Origin: Pseudomonas sp. PB106
GTDB lineage: Bacteria > Pseudomonadota > Gammaproteobacteria > Pseudomonadales > Pseudomonadaceae
Length of the DNA: 51,801 bases
Direction of reading: 5' to 3'
Assembly: GCF_009764645.1 (NCBI RefSeq)
Contig: NZ_RWIM01000024.1
Coordinates: forward strand, 1 to 51,801
This document shows positions 1-8,272 of this stretch, piece after piece. Made by a program: the position numbers and the translations under genes. Every line of letters begins with the position of its first letter. Position 1 is the stretch's first letter. The notes beneath the pieces were generated by a model that made no database searches, was not told the origin of the DNA, and was given only the letters and a program-made list of their open reading frames with translations.

Positions 1-1
1 G

Positions 2-973
2 CCTGCTGCCGCTCCAGCCGCCGCACCGGCTGCTACGCCAGCGAAACCGGGCGCCAAAGTTCACGCCGGCCCAGCCGTGCGTCAACTGGCCCGTGAGTTC
101 GGCGTCGAGCTGAACGCTGTCGGCGCCAGCGGCCCGCACGGTCGCATCCTGAAAGAAGACGTGCAGACTTACGTCAAAGCGATGATGCAGAAGGCCAAGG
201 AAGCACCGGCCGCTGCTGCTGGCGCAACCGGTGGCGCGGGCATCCCGCCGATTCCGGTCGTCGATTTCAGCCGTTTCGGCGAAATCGAAGAAGTGCCGAT
301 GACTCGCCTGATGCAGATCGGCGCGTCGAGCCTGCACCGCAGCTGGCTGAACATTCCGCACGTGACTCAGTTCGATTCGGCTGATATCACCGAGCTGGAA
401 GCGTTCCGCGTGGCGCAGAAAGCCGTTGCAGAGAAGGCCGGCGTCAAGCTGACCATCCTGCCGCTGCTGCTCAAGTCGTGCGCGCACATGCTCAAGGAGC
501 TGCCGGACTTCAACAGTTCGCTGGCGCCAAGCGGCAAAGCGATCATCCGCAAGAAGTACGTCAACATCGGCTTCGCCGTCGACACCCCGGATGGCCTGTT
601 GGTACCGGTCATCAAGAACGTCGACCAGAAGAGCCTGTTGCAACTGGCAGCCGAAGCCGCTGCGCTGGCCGCCAAAGCCCGCGACAAGAAGCTGACTGCT
701 GACGACATGCAAGGCGCCTGCTTCACCATTTCCAGCCTCGGCCACATTGGCGGCACCGGCTTCACGCCGATCGTCAACGCGCCGGAAGTGGCGATCCTCG
801 GTGTTTCCAAGGCAACCATCCAGCCAGTCTGGGACGGCAAATCCTTCCAGCCGAAACTGATGTTGCCGCTGTCGCTGTCCTACGATCACCGTGTGATCAA
901 TGGCGCCGCTGCCGCACGCTTCACCCAGCGTCTGGGCAGCCTGCTGGCGGACATCCGCACCATCCTGCTGTAA
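2..973 (+). CDS. aceF: Pyruvate dehydrogenase E2, dihydrolipoyl acetyltransferase (5' partial)
   Basis: This is the C-terminal part of the E2 core enzyme of the pyruvate dehydrogenase complex, which transfers acetyl groups from lipoyl arms to CoA. The window opens inside the Ala/Pro-rich flexible linker, and the first full codon is at position 2. A peripheral subunit-binding domain follows (VRQLAREFGV... GRILKEDV), and then the catalytic acetyltransferase domain. The active-site motif DHRVINGAA lies about 25 residues from the C terminus. The N-terminal lipoyl domains and the start codon are outside the window. A clear intrinsic terminator follows the stop codon. The identification is secure, and the next conserved neighbours (dipA, msrA) fit the usual Pseudomonas order. 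Confidence 0.97.
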   Translation, partial: PAAAPAAAPAATPAKPGAKVHAGPAVRQLAREFGVELNAVGASGPHGRILKEDVQTYVKAMMQKAKEAPAAAAGATGGAGIPPIPVVDFSRFGEIEEVPMTRLMQIGASSLHRSWLNIPHVTQFDSADITELEAFRVAQKAVAEKAGVKLTILPLLLKSCAHMLKELPDFNSSLAPSGKAIIRKKYVNIGFAVDTPDGLLVPVIKNVDQKSLLQLAAEAAALAAKARDKKLTADDMQGACFTISSLGHIGGTGFTPIVNAPEVAILGVSKATIQPVWDGKSFQPKLMLPLSLSYDHRVINGAAAARFTQRLGSLLADIRTILL

Positions 974-1046
974 TCCCAGGCGGCCCTCCGGCAACGGCGG
1001 GCCGCTTGTGTTTCACGTTTTCGAGCGCCACACGCTCGTACCTCAA

Positions 1047-1074
1047 CCCCGTCAGTTTGACGGGGCTTTTTTTT
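1047..1074 (+). terminator. Rho-independent terminator of aceF
   Basis: The stem CCCCGTCA / TGACGGGG has a three-base loop and is followed by eight T residues. It lies about 75 bases after the aceF stop codon and should end the aceEF transcript. Confidence 0.9.
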
Positions 1075-1234
1075 GCCCGAAGAAAACTGATTAGAGATTT
1101 ATCCCACACGTCGCGCTGATATCGGCCACGACTCTAGTCCAATTCACCCCGATATTTTTATTCATCGCACAACTAATCTTTACACAGCACCGCCAACTAA
1201 CTTATTGGCGGGCGCCTACAAACTTATTCAACTC

Positions 1235-1246
1235 CCATTCGAATGG
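1235..1246. promoter_or_regulatory. 12-bp perfect palindrome just before the PhoD-like gene
   Basis: CCATTCGAATGG is self-complementary and ends seven bases before the ATG at 1254. It occupies the place where a ribosome-binding site would be expected, and no good Shine-Dalgarno sequence is visible. It could be an operator or a small hairpin affecting translation. The function is not known. The whole interval 1080-1250 is clearly AT-richer than its surroundings and also has a small hairpin, CGCCAA/TTGGCG, at 1191-1210. Confidence 0.4.
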
Positions 1247-1253
1247 ATTCGAT

Positions 1254-2651
1254 ATGTTAAAACCGACTGTCGGCCCGATTATTGGCCACACCACAACTAA
1301 CCATGCACGTATTTTTATTCGCGGAGACAACCAACAGAATGCAACGGTATTTGGCGCCGTGCGCTATCGCCCGTACGGAACACAACAATGGTCGAGAGGC
1401 ATATTTGCTCGACTGAGCGAATTACGAGACATGTCCGAAGTTCTTGTACTCGACAACTTGAGTGCCGACACTGAATACGAATACCAGGCTGGCTGGTTCA
1501 GCCCTATGAATCCGGTGCATACCCCGGACAGCGTTGCCGAATTGCCCCTGCAATGGCCGCGTGAGGTCTACCGCCTGCGTACGCGCTCGAGCAAAGCCAT
1601 GCAGCCCCGCGCCTACATTGTCGGCTCCTGCCGCTATTTGCGCATGACCGCCGGCATTGCCTCGCTGCCGCGCCTGGGTGACCGGATTTTCACCTCCATC
1701 AATCAGTTGATAGAAGGTGCACAACCGCCGGTCAGCGCAGTATTGATGACCGGCGATCAAATCTATGTTGATGACTTGAATGTGATTGCACCGGATCGTG
1801 AATACAAAGACATACTCAGCAAATACCGCACAGCGTTCTCCCAGCCCGGCATTCAAAAACTGATGTCGGGAACTTCGACTTACATGATTCTTGACGATCA
1901 TGAAATAGAAGATAACTGGCCAGCCAAGGCCGCCAAGTCCGACGCAGCGTTATACCGCAACGCCATGGCGGCCTACGAGTTGTATCAGGCCAGTCACAGC
2001 CCGGCACATGAACTAACAAACAATAACGCAATAGACCGTTCGAAACTTGCCCACTATTGGTATCAATTCAGCGACGGCGATATCGAATGGTTTGTGACGG
2101 ACAGTCGTTCTCGGCGCAACTTGTCGGCGGATGACCGGCGCATTCTCGATGAAGAGCAGGAACAGGCGTTACTCAAGTGGCTGATCAACAGTCCAGCGCG
2201 GGTCAAATTCGTGGTCACCAGCGTGATGTTCTACCCGGATCGCAAACTGCATGGCGATGACGCGTGGAAAGCCTTTCCGGAACAGCGTCTGCGTCTGCTG
2301 GAAACCATTCGCACGCACCGGATCAAGAATGTGCTGTTCGTGTCTGGCGATGTGCATGGCTCGCTGACCGCGCGTCTGCGCCACAGCGAAGACCCAGACT
2401 TCGAAGTACACACCATCGTTTCTTCACCGTTGTGCAACAGCAAACTGTTGCCGTACGCCAGGGCGTCGACGTTCATCCTTGATCAGCCGCTGGTGCGCAC
2501 TGCGGCGGGCGTCTATGCGCATCAATTGACCAGCGAGGTCGTCAGCCAGGACAACTTCGCTTATCTGCTGGTCGAGGCCGGGCAGATTCGGGTCAATTAC
2601 CATGACCGCGATGGCAAACAGCTGCAATCAATCACCATCCCTTTACGCTAA
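1254..2651 (+). CDS. PhoD-like metallophosphatase / phosphodiesterase, apparently cytoplasmic
   Basis: The 465-residue protein has the alkaline phosphatase D (PhoD-like) architecture. An N-terminal beta-sandwich comes first, followed by a calcineurin-like metallophosphatase core with the motifs GSCRY (about residue 124), MTGDQIYVDD (about 165), LDDHEIEDNW (about 213) and VSGDVHGS (about 365). These supply the Asp, His and Asn metal ligands of the family, whose members hydrolyse phosphomonoesters or phosphodiesters. Classic PhoD proteins carry a Tat signal, but this one begins directly with the sandwich (MLKPTVGPIIG) and has no signal peptide, so it is probably cytoplasmic. The 5' half is AT-richer than the neighbours. 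It stands alone between aceF and dipA, where I would not expect a gene from the P. aeruginosa order, so it may be an insertion. The substrate is unknown. Confidence 0.85.
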   Translation: MLKPTVGPIIGHTTTNHARIFIRGDNQQNATVFGAVRYRPYGTQQWSRGIFARLSELRDMSEVLVLDNLSADTEYEYQAGWFSPMNPVHTPDSVAELPLQWPREVYRLRTRSSKAMQPRAYIVGSCRYLRMTAGIASLPRLGDRIFTSINQLIEGAQPPVSAVLMTGDQIYVDDLNVIAPDREYKDILSKYRTAFSQPGIQKLMSGTSTYMILDDHEIEDNWPAKAAKSDAALYRNAMAAYELYQASHSPAHELTNNNAIDRSKLAHYWYQFSDGDIEWFVTDSRSRRNLSADDRRILDEEQEQALLKWLINSPARVKFVVTSVMFYPDRKLHGDDAWKAFPEQRLRLLETIRTHRIKNVLFVSGDVHGSLTARLRHSEDPDFEVHTIVSSPLCNSKLLPYARASTFILDQPLVRTAAGVYAHQLTSEVVSQDNFAYLLVEAGQIRVNYHDRDGKQLQSITIPLR

Positions 2652-2891
2652 TCCACTTCGGGAAAAAGCCGCTCCGTTGCACAACCGCTCTGGAACGGCA
2701 CTTTCCCACGCTCGCGGCATTACTTTTCGCCGTTAGCTGGAGAAATGTTCACTGCAGCCGACATATTCTTATAGCACTTGGCCTTCATCTCTCTTGTCAG
2801 TCAGTGCCGCAATGATGCAACCTTGCCGCAGGCAACGTTTAAGAGGGCGAGAGCCCGGCGCGTTCAGCATATTTCCAAGCGAGTTCCCTTC

Positions 2892-5588
2892 ATGAAGAGC
2901 CAACCCGATGCCGCCAGCCGTATGGCGGCCGAGGTAGTGACGCAGTTGCCTGTGCCCTCGCGGCTCGGCATGCTGCGTTTCGAGCGCTTGAATGAAGCCA
3001 GTTGGGCGATGCTCTTTCTCGATCCCAACTGCGAACGCCAGTTTGGCCAACCGGCCGTCGAGCTGTGCGCGCTGGTCGGTTCACCCTACGCCAGCCTGAT
3101 GGAACCGGAAGCGCGGTATCAACTGCACGACGCGATCCAGCAACAACTGACCGTCAGCCCGCATTATCTGGTGCGTTACACCCTGCACACCCCGGCCGGC
3201 GCCTTGAGCATCCTCGAACTCGGCGAAGCCTACAAACAACACAATCGGCATCTGCTGCGCGGCTATCTGCTGGCGGTCGATGACGTGTTCGCCGACGTGC
3301 CGCTGCCGCCCTCGGTCGATCTGGAAACCCAGAACTCGCGCCTGCAAATCGCCCTCGAACTGAACCAGCGCGCCCAGCAGGAACAACTGCAGCACCTAGA
3401 GCGCGTGCGCGCCCAGCAAGACCTGATTCTGCTGCTCGCCCGTCAGCGCTACAGCACACACAATTCGTTGCAGGAAGCGGCCGAGCTGATCACCCGCTGT
3501 GCCTGCGATATCTACGAAATCGACTGCGCCAGCCTGTGGAACCTCGAGGGCCAGCAACTGCTGCCGATTTCGGCGTATCACCGCGCGACCCAGGAATACA
3601 TACTGCCGGACGTTATCGACGTCAGCACTTTCCCCGATTACATGGAAGCGCTGCACAGCAGCCGTGCCATCGATGCGCACAACGCGATGCGCGACCCACG
3701 CACCCGCGAGATGGCCGAAGCCCTGCGCCCGCGCGACGTCAACGCCATGCTCGACGCCAGTATTCGCGTCGACGGCCAGGTGGTCGGCGTGCTGTGTCTT
3801 GAGCAGACCGGCGTCACCCGTGCCTGGCAGTCCGATGAAATCGCCTTTGCCGGTGAGCTGGCCGACCAGTTCGCACAAGTCATCAACAATCACAACCGCC
3901 GCACCGCCACCAGCGCCCTGCACCTGTTCCAGCGCGCGGTCGAGCAAAGCGCTAACGCGTTTTTGCTGGTCAACTGCGACGGCGTGGTCGAGTACGTCAA
4001 TCCGAGCTTCACCGCGATCACCCAATACACCACCGAGGAAGTCCACGGTCAGCGTTTGTCCGAGCTGCCGGCTCTGGAAAACCTCAGCGAACTGCTGTTC
4101 GACGCGCCCTCGGCGCTGGCGAAGAGCAACAGCTGGCAGGGCGAATTCAAGAGCCGCCGCAAGAACCTCGAACCGTACTGGGGCCAGTTGTCGATTTCCA
4201 AGGTGTATGGCGACAACCGTGAGCTGACGCATTACATCGGCATCTACGAAGACATCACCCAGACCAAACTGGCGCAGCAGCGCATCGAGCGTCTGGCCTA
4301 CACCGACAACTTGACCAACCTCGGCAACCGCCCGGCGTTTATCCGCAATCTGGACGAACGCTTCGCCCGGGATAGCGATACCCCGATCAGCCTGCTGCTG
4401 GTCGACATCGACAACTTCAAGCGGATCAACGACAGCCTCGGCCACCAGACCGGCGACAAACTGCTGATCAGCCTGGCCCGGCGTCTGCGCAACAGCTTGA
4501 GCCCGAGTGGCAGCCTCGCGCGTTTCGCCAGTAACGAATTTGCCGTGCTGCTTGACGAGACCGATCTTGCGACTGGTCAGAAAATCGCCAACCAATTGCT
4601 GGCGACCCTCGACAAGCCGATGTTCGTCGACAACCAGTTGATCAGCGTCACCGGCTCCGTGGGCCTGGCCTGCGCGCCGCTGCACGGTCGTGATCCGCAG
4701 ACCCTGATGCGTAACGCCGGTTTGGCGCTGCACAAAGCCAAGGCCAACGGCAAACATCAGGTACAAGTCTTCACCGAGGCGCTGAACGCCGAGGCCAGCT
4801 ACAAGCTGTTCGTCGAGAACAACCTGCGCCGCGCCCTGACCCAAAACGAGCTGGACGTGTTCTATCAGCCGAAGCTGTGCCTGCGCAGCGGTCGCTTGCT
4901 GGGGATGGAAGCGCTGTTGCGCTGGAACCACCCGGAACGCGGCATGATCCGCCCGGACCAGTTCATCAGCGTGGCCGAAGAAACCGGCCTGATCATTCCG
5001 ATCGGCAAGTGGATTGCGCGTCAGGCCTGCCGCATGAGCAAATCGCTCACCGCCGCCGGTATGGGCAATCTGCAAGTGGCGATCAACCTGTCGCCAAAAC
5101 AGTTCTCCGACCCTGATCTGGTGGCTTCCATCGCCAACATCCTCAAGGAAGAAGCGCTGCCGGCCCACCTGCTCGAACTGGAACTGACCGAAGGCCTGCT
5201 GCTGGAAGCCACGGAAGACACCCACTTGCAGCTCGATCAGCTCAAGCGTCTCGGGCTGACGCTGGCCATGGACGACTTCGGCACCGGCTATTCGTCGCTC
5301 AGCTATCTGAAGAAATTCCCGATCGACATCATCAAGATCGATCGCAGCTTCATCCACGAAATCCCCGACAACCAGGACGACATGGAAATCACCTCCGCAG
5401 TGATCGCCATGGCGCACAACCTGAAACTCAAGGTCGTGGCCGAAGGCATCGAGACCGCCGAGCAACTGGCGTTTCTGCGCCGTCATCGTTGCGACGTTGG
5501 CCAAGGCTACCTGTTCGACCGGCCGATCCCCGGCGGCGAGCTGATCCAGGCGCTGAAGCGCTACCCGCGCGGCCCGCTCTGCCTCTGA
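2892..5588 (+). CDS. dipA: DipA, GGDEF/EAL cyclic-di-GMP phosphodiesterase
   Basis: The protein has 898 residues, matching from memory the roughly 899-residue DipA (PA5017), which sits in the same place between aceF and msrA. Domains run in the order N-terminal PAS-like (about 20-150), GAF (about 170-340), PAS (about 345-470), GGDEF (about 470-635) and EAL (about 645-890). The GGDEF signature is degenerate (ASNEF), so diguanylate cyclase activity is not expected. The EAL domain keeps MEALLRW, LELTEG, DDFGTGYSSL and EGIET, so it should hydrolyse c-di-GMP. DipA of P. aeruginosa is involved in biofilm dispersion and motility. I chose the ATG at 2892; an in-frame extension up to 2778 exists but looks like leader. 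A REPIN follows the stop codon. Confidence 0.92.
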   Translation: MKSQPDAASRMAAEVVTQLPVPSRLGMLRFERLNEASWAMLFLDPNCERQFGQPAVELCALVGSPYASLMEPEARYQLHDAIQQQLTVSPHYLVRYTLHTPAGALSILELGEAYKQHNRHLLRGYLLAVDDVFADVPLPPSVDLETQNSRLQIALELNQRAQQEQLQHLERVRAQQDLILLLARQRYSTHNSLQEAAELITRCACDIYEIDCASLWNLEGQQLLPISAYHRATQEYILPDVIDVSTFPDYMEALHSSRAIDAHNAMRDPRTREMAEALRPRDVNAMLDASIRVDGQVVGVLCLEQTGVTRAWQSDEIAFAGELADQFAQVINNHNRRTATSALHLFQRAVEQSANAFLLVNCDGVVEYVNPSFTAITQYTTEEVHGQRLSELPALENLSELLFDAPSALAKSNSWQGEFKSRRKNLEPYWGQLSISKVYGDNRELTHYIGIYEDITQTKLAQQRIERLAYTDNLTNLGNRPAFIRNLDERFARDSDTPISLLLVDIDNFKRINDSLGHQTGDKLLISLARRLRNSLSPSGSLARFASNEFAVLLDETDLATGQKIANQLLATLDKPMFVDNQLISVTGSVGLACAPLHGRDPQTLMRNAGLALHKAKANGKHQVQVFTEALNAEASYKLFVENNLRRALTQNELDVFYQPKLCLRSGRLLGMEALLRWNHPERGMIRPDQFISVAEETGLIIPIGKWIARQACRMSKSLTAAGMGNLQVAINLSPKQFSDPDLVASIANILKEEALPAHLLELELTEGLLLEATEDTHLQLDQLKRLGLTLAMDDFGTGYSSLSYLKKFPIDIIKIDRSFIHEIPDNQDDMEITSAVIAMAHNLKLKVVAEGIETAEQLAFLRRHRCDVGQGYLFDRPIPGGELIQALKRYPRGPLCL

Positions 5589-5606
5589 CCCCCCCGCCGC
5601 CCTCTC

Positions 5607-5693
5607 ATGTAGGAGCTGCCGAAGGCTGCGATCTTTTGATCCTGTTTTTTAAAGACAAGATCAAAAGATCGCAGCCTGCGGCAGCTCCTACAT
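5607..5693. repeat. REPIN (GTAGGAGCTGCC family), dipA-msrA interval
   Basis: Two inverted copies of a REP sequence face each other. The left copy reads ATGTAGGAGCTGCCGAAGGC and continues into GCGATCTTTTGATC. The right copy is its near-perfect reverse complement, and the short loop is AT-rich. It begins about 20 bases after the dipA stop codon and may act as a 3'-end stabiliser or weak terminator. The same element recurs at 6559, 7580, 23908 and 51740. Confidence 0.9.
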
Positions 5694-5772
5694 TGGATAG
5701 TGCGAAGTCGGGCATCATTGGGCACACTGGCGGTCTGACTTTTTACATCCACCCTGACTGAGAGGAACGATC

Positions 5773-6438
5773 ATGGTTCTGCGCTCGGAAATTCTGGTGA
5801 ACAAAAACGTGCTCCCGACTAAAGAACAAGCTCTGCCCGGCCGCGAAACTGCGATGACCCTGCCTGAAAAGCACTTCGTCTTCGAAGAAACCCCATTGCT
5901 TGGCCCGTTTTTCCAGGACGTTGATTTTGCGATCTTCGGACTGGGTTGCTTTTGGGGCGCCGAGCGCCGCTTCTGGCAGCGTGAAGGTGTGGTCAGCACG
6001 GTCGTGGGTTACGCCGGCGGCTACACGCCGAACCCGACCTACGAAGAAGTCTGCTCGGGCCTGACCGGCCACGCTGAAGTGGTGCTGGTGGTGTATGACA
6101 AGGCCAAAGTCAGCTACGAAGAGCTGCTGGCGATGTTCTGGGAACTGCACAACCCGACGCAGGGCATGCGCCAAGGCAATGACATCGGCACACAGTACCG
6201 CTCGGTGATCTACGCGACTTCGCCAGAGCATCTGGACGCGGCGCTGAAGAGCAAAGCGACCTATCAGGCTGAACTGTCGAAGGCAGGCCTGGGTGAAATC
6301 AGCACCGTCATTGAACAGGCACCGACCGTGTACTTCGCCGAGGCGTATCACCAGCAGTACCTGGCGAAGAATCCTGAGGGTTACTGCGGGATTGGCGGCA
6401 CCGGCGTGTGCATGCCACCGAGTCTGGCGAGTAACTGA
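5773..6438 (+). CDS. msrA: Peptide methionine sulfoxide reductase MsrA
   Basis: This enzyme reduces methionine-S-sulfoxide in proteins and in free methionine, repairing oxidative damage, with thioredoxin as the reductant. The protein has 221 residues. The catalytic motif GCFWGAE has its nucleophile at Cys59, and the C-terminal [10 protein letters not shown] segment provides the recycling cysteines. The GTQYRSVIY segment and the AEAYHQQYL motif are also typical. A GAGAGGAACG ribosome site precedes the ATG at 5773. It follows dipA as in other pseudomonads. A REPIN-type palindrome follows the stop codon. Confidence 0.97.
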   Translation: MVLRSEILVNKNVLPTKEQALPGRETAMTLPEKHFVFEETPLLGPFFQDVDFAIFGLGCFWGAERRFWQREGVVSTVVGYAGGYTPNPTYEEVCSGLTGHAEVVLVVYDKAKVSYEELLAMFWELHNPTQGMRQGNDIGTQYRSVIYATSPEHLDAALKSKATYQAELSKAGLGEISTVIEQAPTVYFAEAYHQQYLAKNPEGYCGIGGTGVCMPPSLASN

Positions 6439-6449
6439 CCCCACCGGCC

Positions 6450-6556
6450 GATCGTTCCCACGCTCTGCGTGGGAATGCAGCCCGGGACGCTCCGCGTCCC
6501 AACTGCAGACGCAGAGCGTCCATTGAGGCATTCCCACGCAGAGCGTGGGAACGATC
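6450..6556. repeat. Composite palindrome of the GATCGTTCCCACGC family
   Basis: An outer inverted repeat (GATCGTTCCCACGCTCTGCG at the left, the matching complement ending at 6556) encloses a second pair, GGACGCTCCGCGTCC and GACGCAGAGCGTCC. It is a nested palindromic repeat typical of fluorescent pseudomonads and lies between the convergent genes msrA and rlmJ. Confidence 0.8.
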
Positions 6557-6558
6557 AC

Positions 6559-6595
6559 TGTAGGAGCTGCCGCAGGCTGCGATCTTTTGATCTTG
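6559..6595 (+). repeat. Single REP (GTAGGAGCTGCC family) at the 3' end of rlmJ
   Basis: This is a single copy beginning TGTAGGAGCTGCCGCAGGCT. It ends about eight bases from the rlmJ stop codon and directly follows the preceding palindrome. Confidence 0.85.
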
Positions 6596-6602
6596 CCGTT
6601 GA

Positions 6603-7442
6603 TCAGCTCTCTGCAATCAACCAGTCCATCTGCCAGCCGCCCTGGGTCTGCCCAAGCTTCTTCGACAACCACGGCAGCAACTCGCGCAACTCTTCCTCCA
6701 GCCCCCACGGCGGATTGGCAATCGCCATGCCCGAACCGTTCAGGCTGTTCGGCGTATCCAGCGGATGCACCAGCAGTTCCACGCGCAGCAACTTCGGCGC
6801 GCCCGTGCCAGCCAAATCCTGATAGAAACGCCGCAACGCGCGCTGATCCTTCACCGGATACCAGATCGCCGCCACGGTCTGGCGCATCCGGCCAATCGCC
6901 TCTTTTAACGACGCCGCGCAACGCTGCATCTCGTCGAGCTGTTCGAACGGCGGGTCGATCAACATCACCGCACGCTTCTCCTGCACCGGCAACATCGCCC
7001 GGGCGACGTGCCAGCCCTCGCCCAGATGCACCTTGACCCGACGATCACCGGCCATGTTGTCCTTGAGCAGGACGCCGTCTTCCGGGTGCTTCTCGTTGAG
7101 CATCACCCGATCCTGCGGCCGGGTCAGACGCCGCGCCAGCTCCGGCGAGCCCGGGTAATAGCGCAACTGGCCATCCGGGTTCATCTCGTGCAGCACCTTC
7201 ATGTAGTCGGCGGTCAGCACCGGCAAGTCCGGCTGATCCCACAAGCGCGCGATGCCTTCCAGGTACTCGCCGGTGCGATTGGCCTGATCGCCCTGCAAGT
7301 CATACAGACCGATGCCGGCGTGCGTGTCGAGATAGGCAAACGGCTGCTCCTTGCGCGACATCAGGGCGATGAGGCGGGTCAAGGTCAGGTGTTTGAACAC
7401 ATCGGCGTGATTGCCGGCATGGAAGGCGTGACGATAATTCAT
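6603..7442 (-). CDS. rlmJ: 23S rRNA (adenine2030-N6)-methyltransferase RlmJ
   Basis: RlmJ methylates N6 of A2030 in 23S rRNA using S-adenosylmethionine. The 279-residue product starts with the family signature MNYRHAFHAGNHADVFKH. It has YLDTHAGIG as SAM-binding motif I (about residues 38-46) and the catalytic IDPPF motif at 162-166, where N6-adenine methyltransferases have (D/N)PPY/F. The length is normal for the family. It is transcribed convergently to msrA, and from memory its equivalent lies beside msrA in P. aeruginosa. A REP abuts its stop codon. Confidence 0.95.
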   Translation of the reverse strand: MNYRHAFHAGNHADVFKHLTLTRLIALMSRKEQPFAYLDTHAGIGLYDLQGDQANRTGEYLEGIARLWDQPDLPVLTADYMKVLHEMNPDGQLRYYPGSPELARRLTRPQDRVMLNEKHPEDGVLLKDNMAGDRRVKVHLGEGWHVARAMLPVQEKRAVMLIDPPFEQLDEMQRCAASLKEAIGRMRQTVAAIWYPVKDQRALRRFYQDLAGTGAPKLLRVELLVHPLDTPNSLNGSGMAIANPPWGLEEELRELLPWLSKKLGQTQGGWQMDWLIAES

Positions 7443-7526
7443 GGCTGCTCCTGCGAAGGGCGCAAAGTTTACCTTTTACCGCGCGGCAAGTCAGGGGTTC
7501 GCAGCCGAGCGGCTTTCCCGTGCACT

Positions 7527-7611
7527 GATCGTTCCCTCGCTCTGCGTGGGAACGATCATCTATCGGCAGCGCGTGCCCCATGTAGGAGCTGCCGCAGGCT
7601 GCGATCTTTTG
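7527..7611. repeat. Two palindromic repeats: GATCGTTCCC-type and REP
   Basis: A short palindrome, GATCGTTCCCTCGC ... GCGTGGGAACGATC (7527-7557), is followed by a single REP beginning TGTAGGAGCTGCCGCAGGCT (about 7580-7611). The REP ends six bases from the stop codon of the small minus-strand gene at 7617. Confidence 0.85.
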
Positions 7612-7616
7612 CTTTT

Positions 7617-7937
7617 TCAGGCGGGCATGCTGCTCAGGCGTTTGCCGATGACATCGAGCACATCACAGCCGTCGCGCAGGGGGATTGCGCAGAGCATGGC
7701 GAAGTCGCTGAGGATGATGGAGTCGCATTCGACCGAGCCGCGCATGCACATGTTTTCCAGGACCTGGACCACGGCGCGGATGCGGTAGTTGGCGGCGTCC
7801 ATAAGGATGTCGAGGGGCACGTGGGTGTCGACGAACAGGGTGGGCATGTCGCTGCAATTGCCGGTCAGGGCCATGAAGCGGTTGTCGGGATGGGGAATGA
7901 TTTTTTCGTAAGGTGGATCGGGTTTAAGCGTCGCCAT
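7617..7937 (-). CDS. Small pseudomonad-type protein (DUF3077/DUF6124-like), unknown function
   Basis: This is a 106-residue soluble protein with a disordered Pro-rich start (MATLKPDPPYEK) and a predicted helical remainder containing LFVDTHVPLDILMDAANYRI and three cysteines near the middle. The layout resembles the small DUF3077/DUF6124 proteins common in Pseudomonas, but I cannot confirm the family by eye. There is no signal peptide or membrane segment. A good ribosome site (GAGGTGC) stands eight bases before the ATG. The upstream leader (7980-8112) contains strong inverted repeats and may be a regulatory RNA. No function can be assigned. Confidence 0.7.
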   Translation of the reverse strand: MATLKPDPPYEKIIPHPDNRFMALTGNCSDMPTLFVDTHVPLDILMDAANYRIRAVVQVLENMCMRGSVECDSIILSDFAMLCAIPLRDGCDVLDVIGKRLSSMPA

Positions 7938-7979
7938 ATCAATTGCACCTCAATAGGTTAAATGAGCCTGCCAATGACC

Positions 7980-8112
7980 TTCCTACAGGTTTGGGTGGCA
8001 GCCGTACGCGAGAGTAGGAAACTGAGAAACCCACCAAACTCAGCTACGCCGAAGCGTTCCCGCGCACAGCCGCCGCGAAAGATATTACGGGCACGAATTT
8101 AAGTGCCGTAAT
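7980..8112 (-). ncRNA. Structured leader or antisense-type RNA upstream of the 106-residue gene (candidate)
   Basis: The interval 7938-8272 has no gene but is rich in complementary segments. TTCCTAC (7980-7986) pairs with GTAGGAA (8014-8020). Within that loop, GTTTGG (7989-7994) can pair with CCAAAC (8034-8039), giving a pseudoknot-like arrangement. Further out, ATTACGGGCAC (8084-8094) pairs with GTGCCGTAAT (8103-8112). Read on the minus strand, the segment contains CGTACGGCTGCCACCC and leads into the ribosome site of the small gene. It looks like a conserved RNA element, perhaps of the C4 antisense type of phage-related elements, but that link is only a guess. Confidence 0.4.
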
Positions 8113-8272
8113 CAAACGTCGTCGTTGATGCACGGTGAATTTGTCAGGGTTCCTACACCCGCCTCCACTCTCGCAGTGACAACCAAAAGACTATCCCTGC
8201 AACCCATCGCCCACCAGTTCATGAAAACCGCCGCAACTCGAAGGAATCGTCCGAGACCTTCGCCCCGAAAAC

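Noticed and set aside
3396..5504. A 702-residue minus-strand open frame opposite dipA
   Set aside because: It is an antisense shadow of a GC-rich gene, with no recognisable domain and a Gln/Val-rich composition. dipA on the other strand has clear domains.
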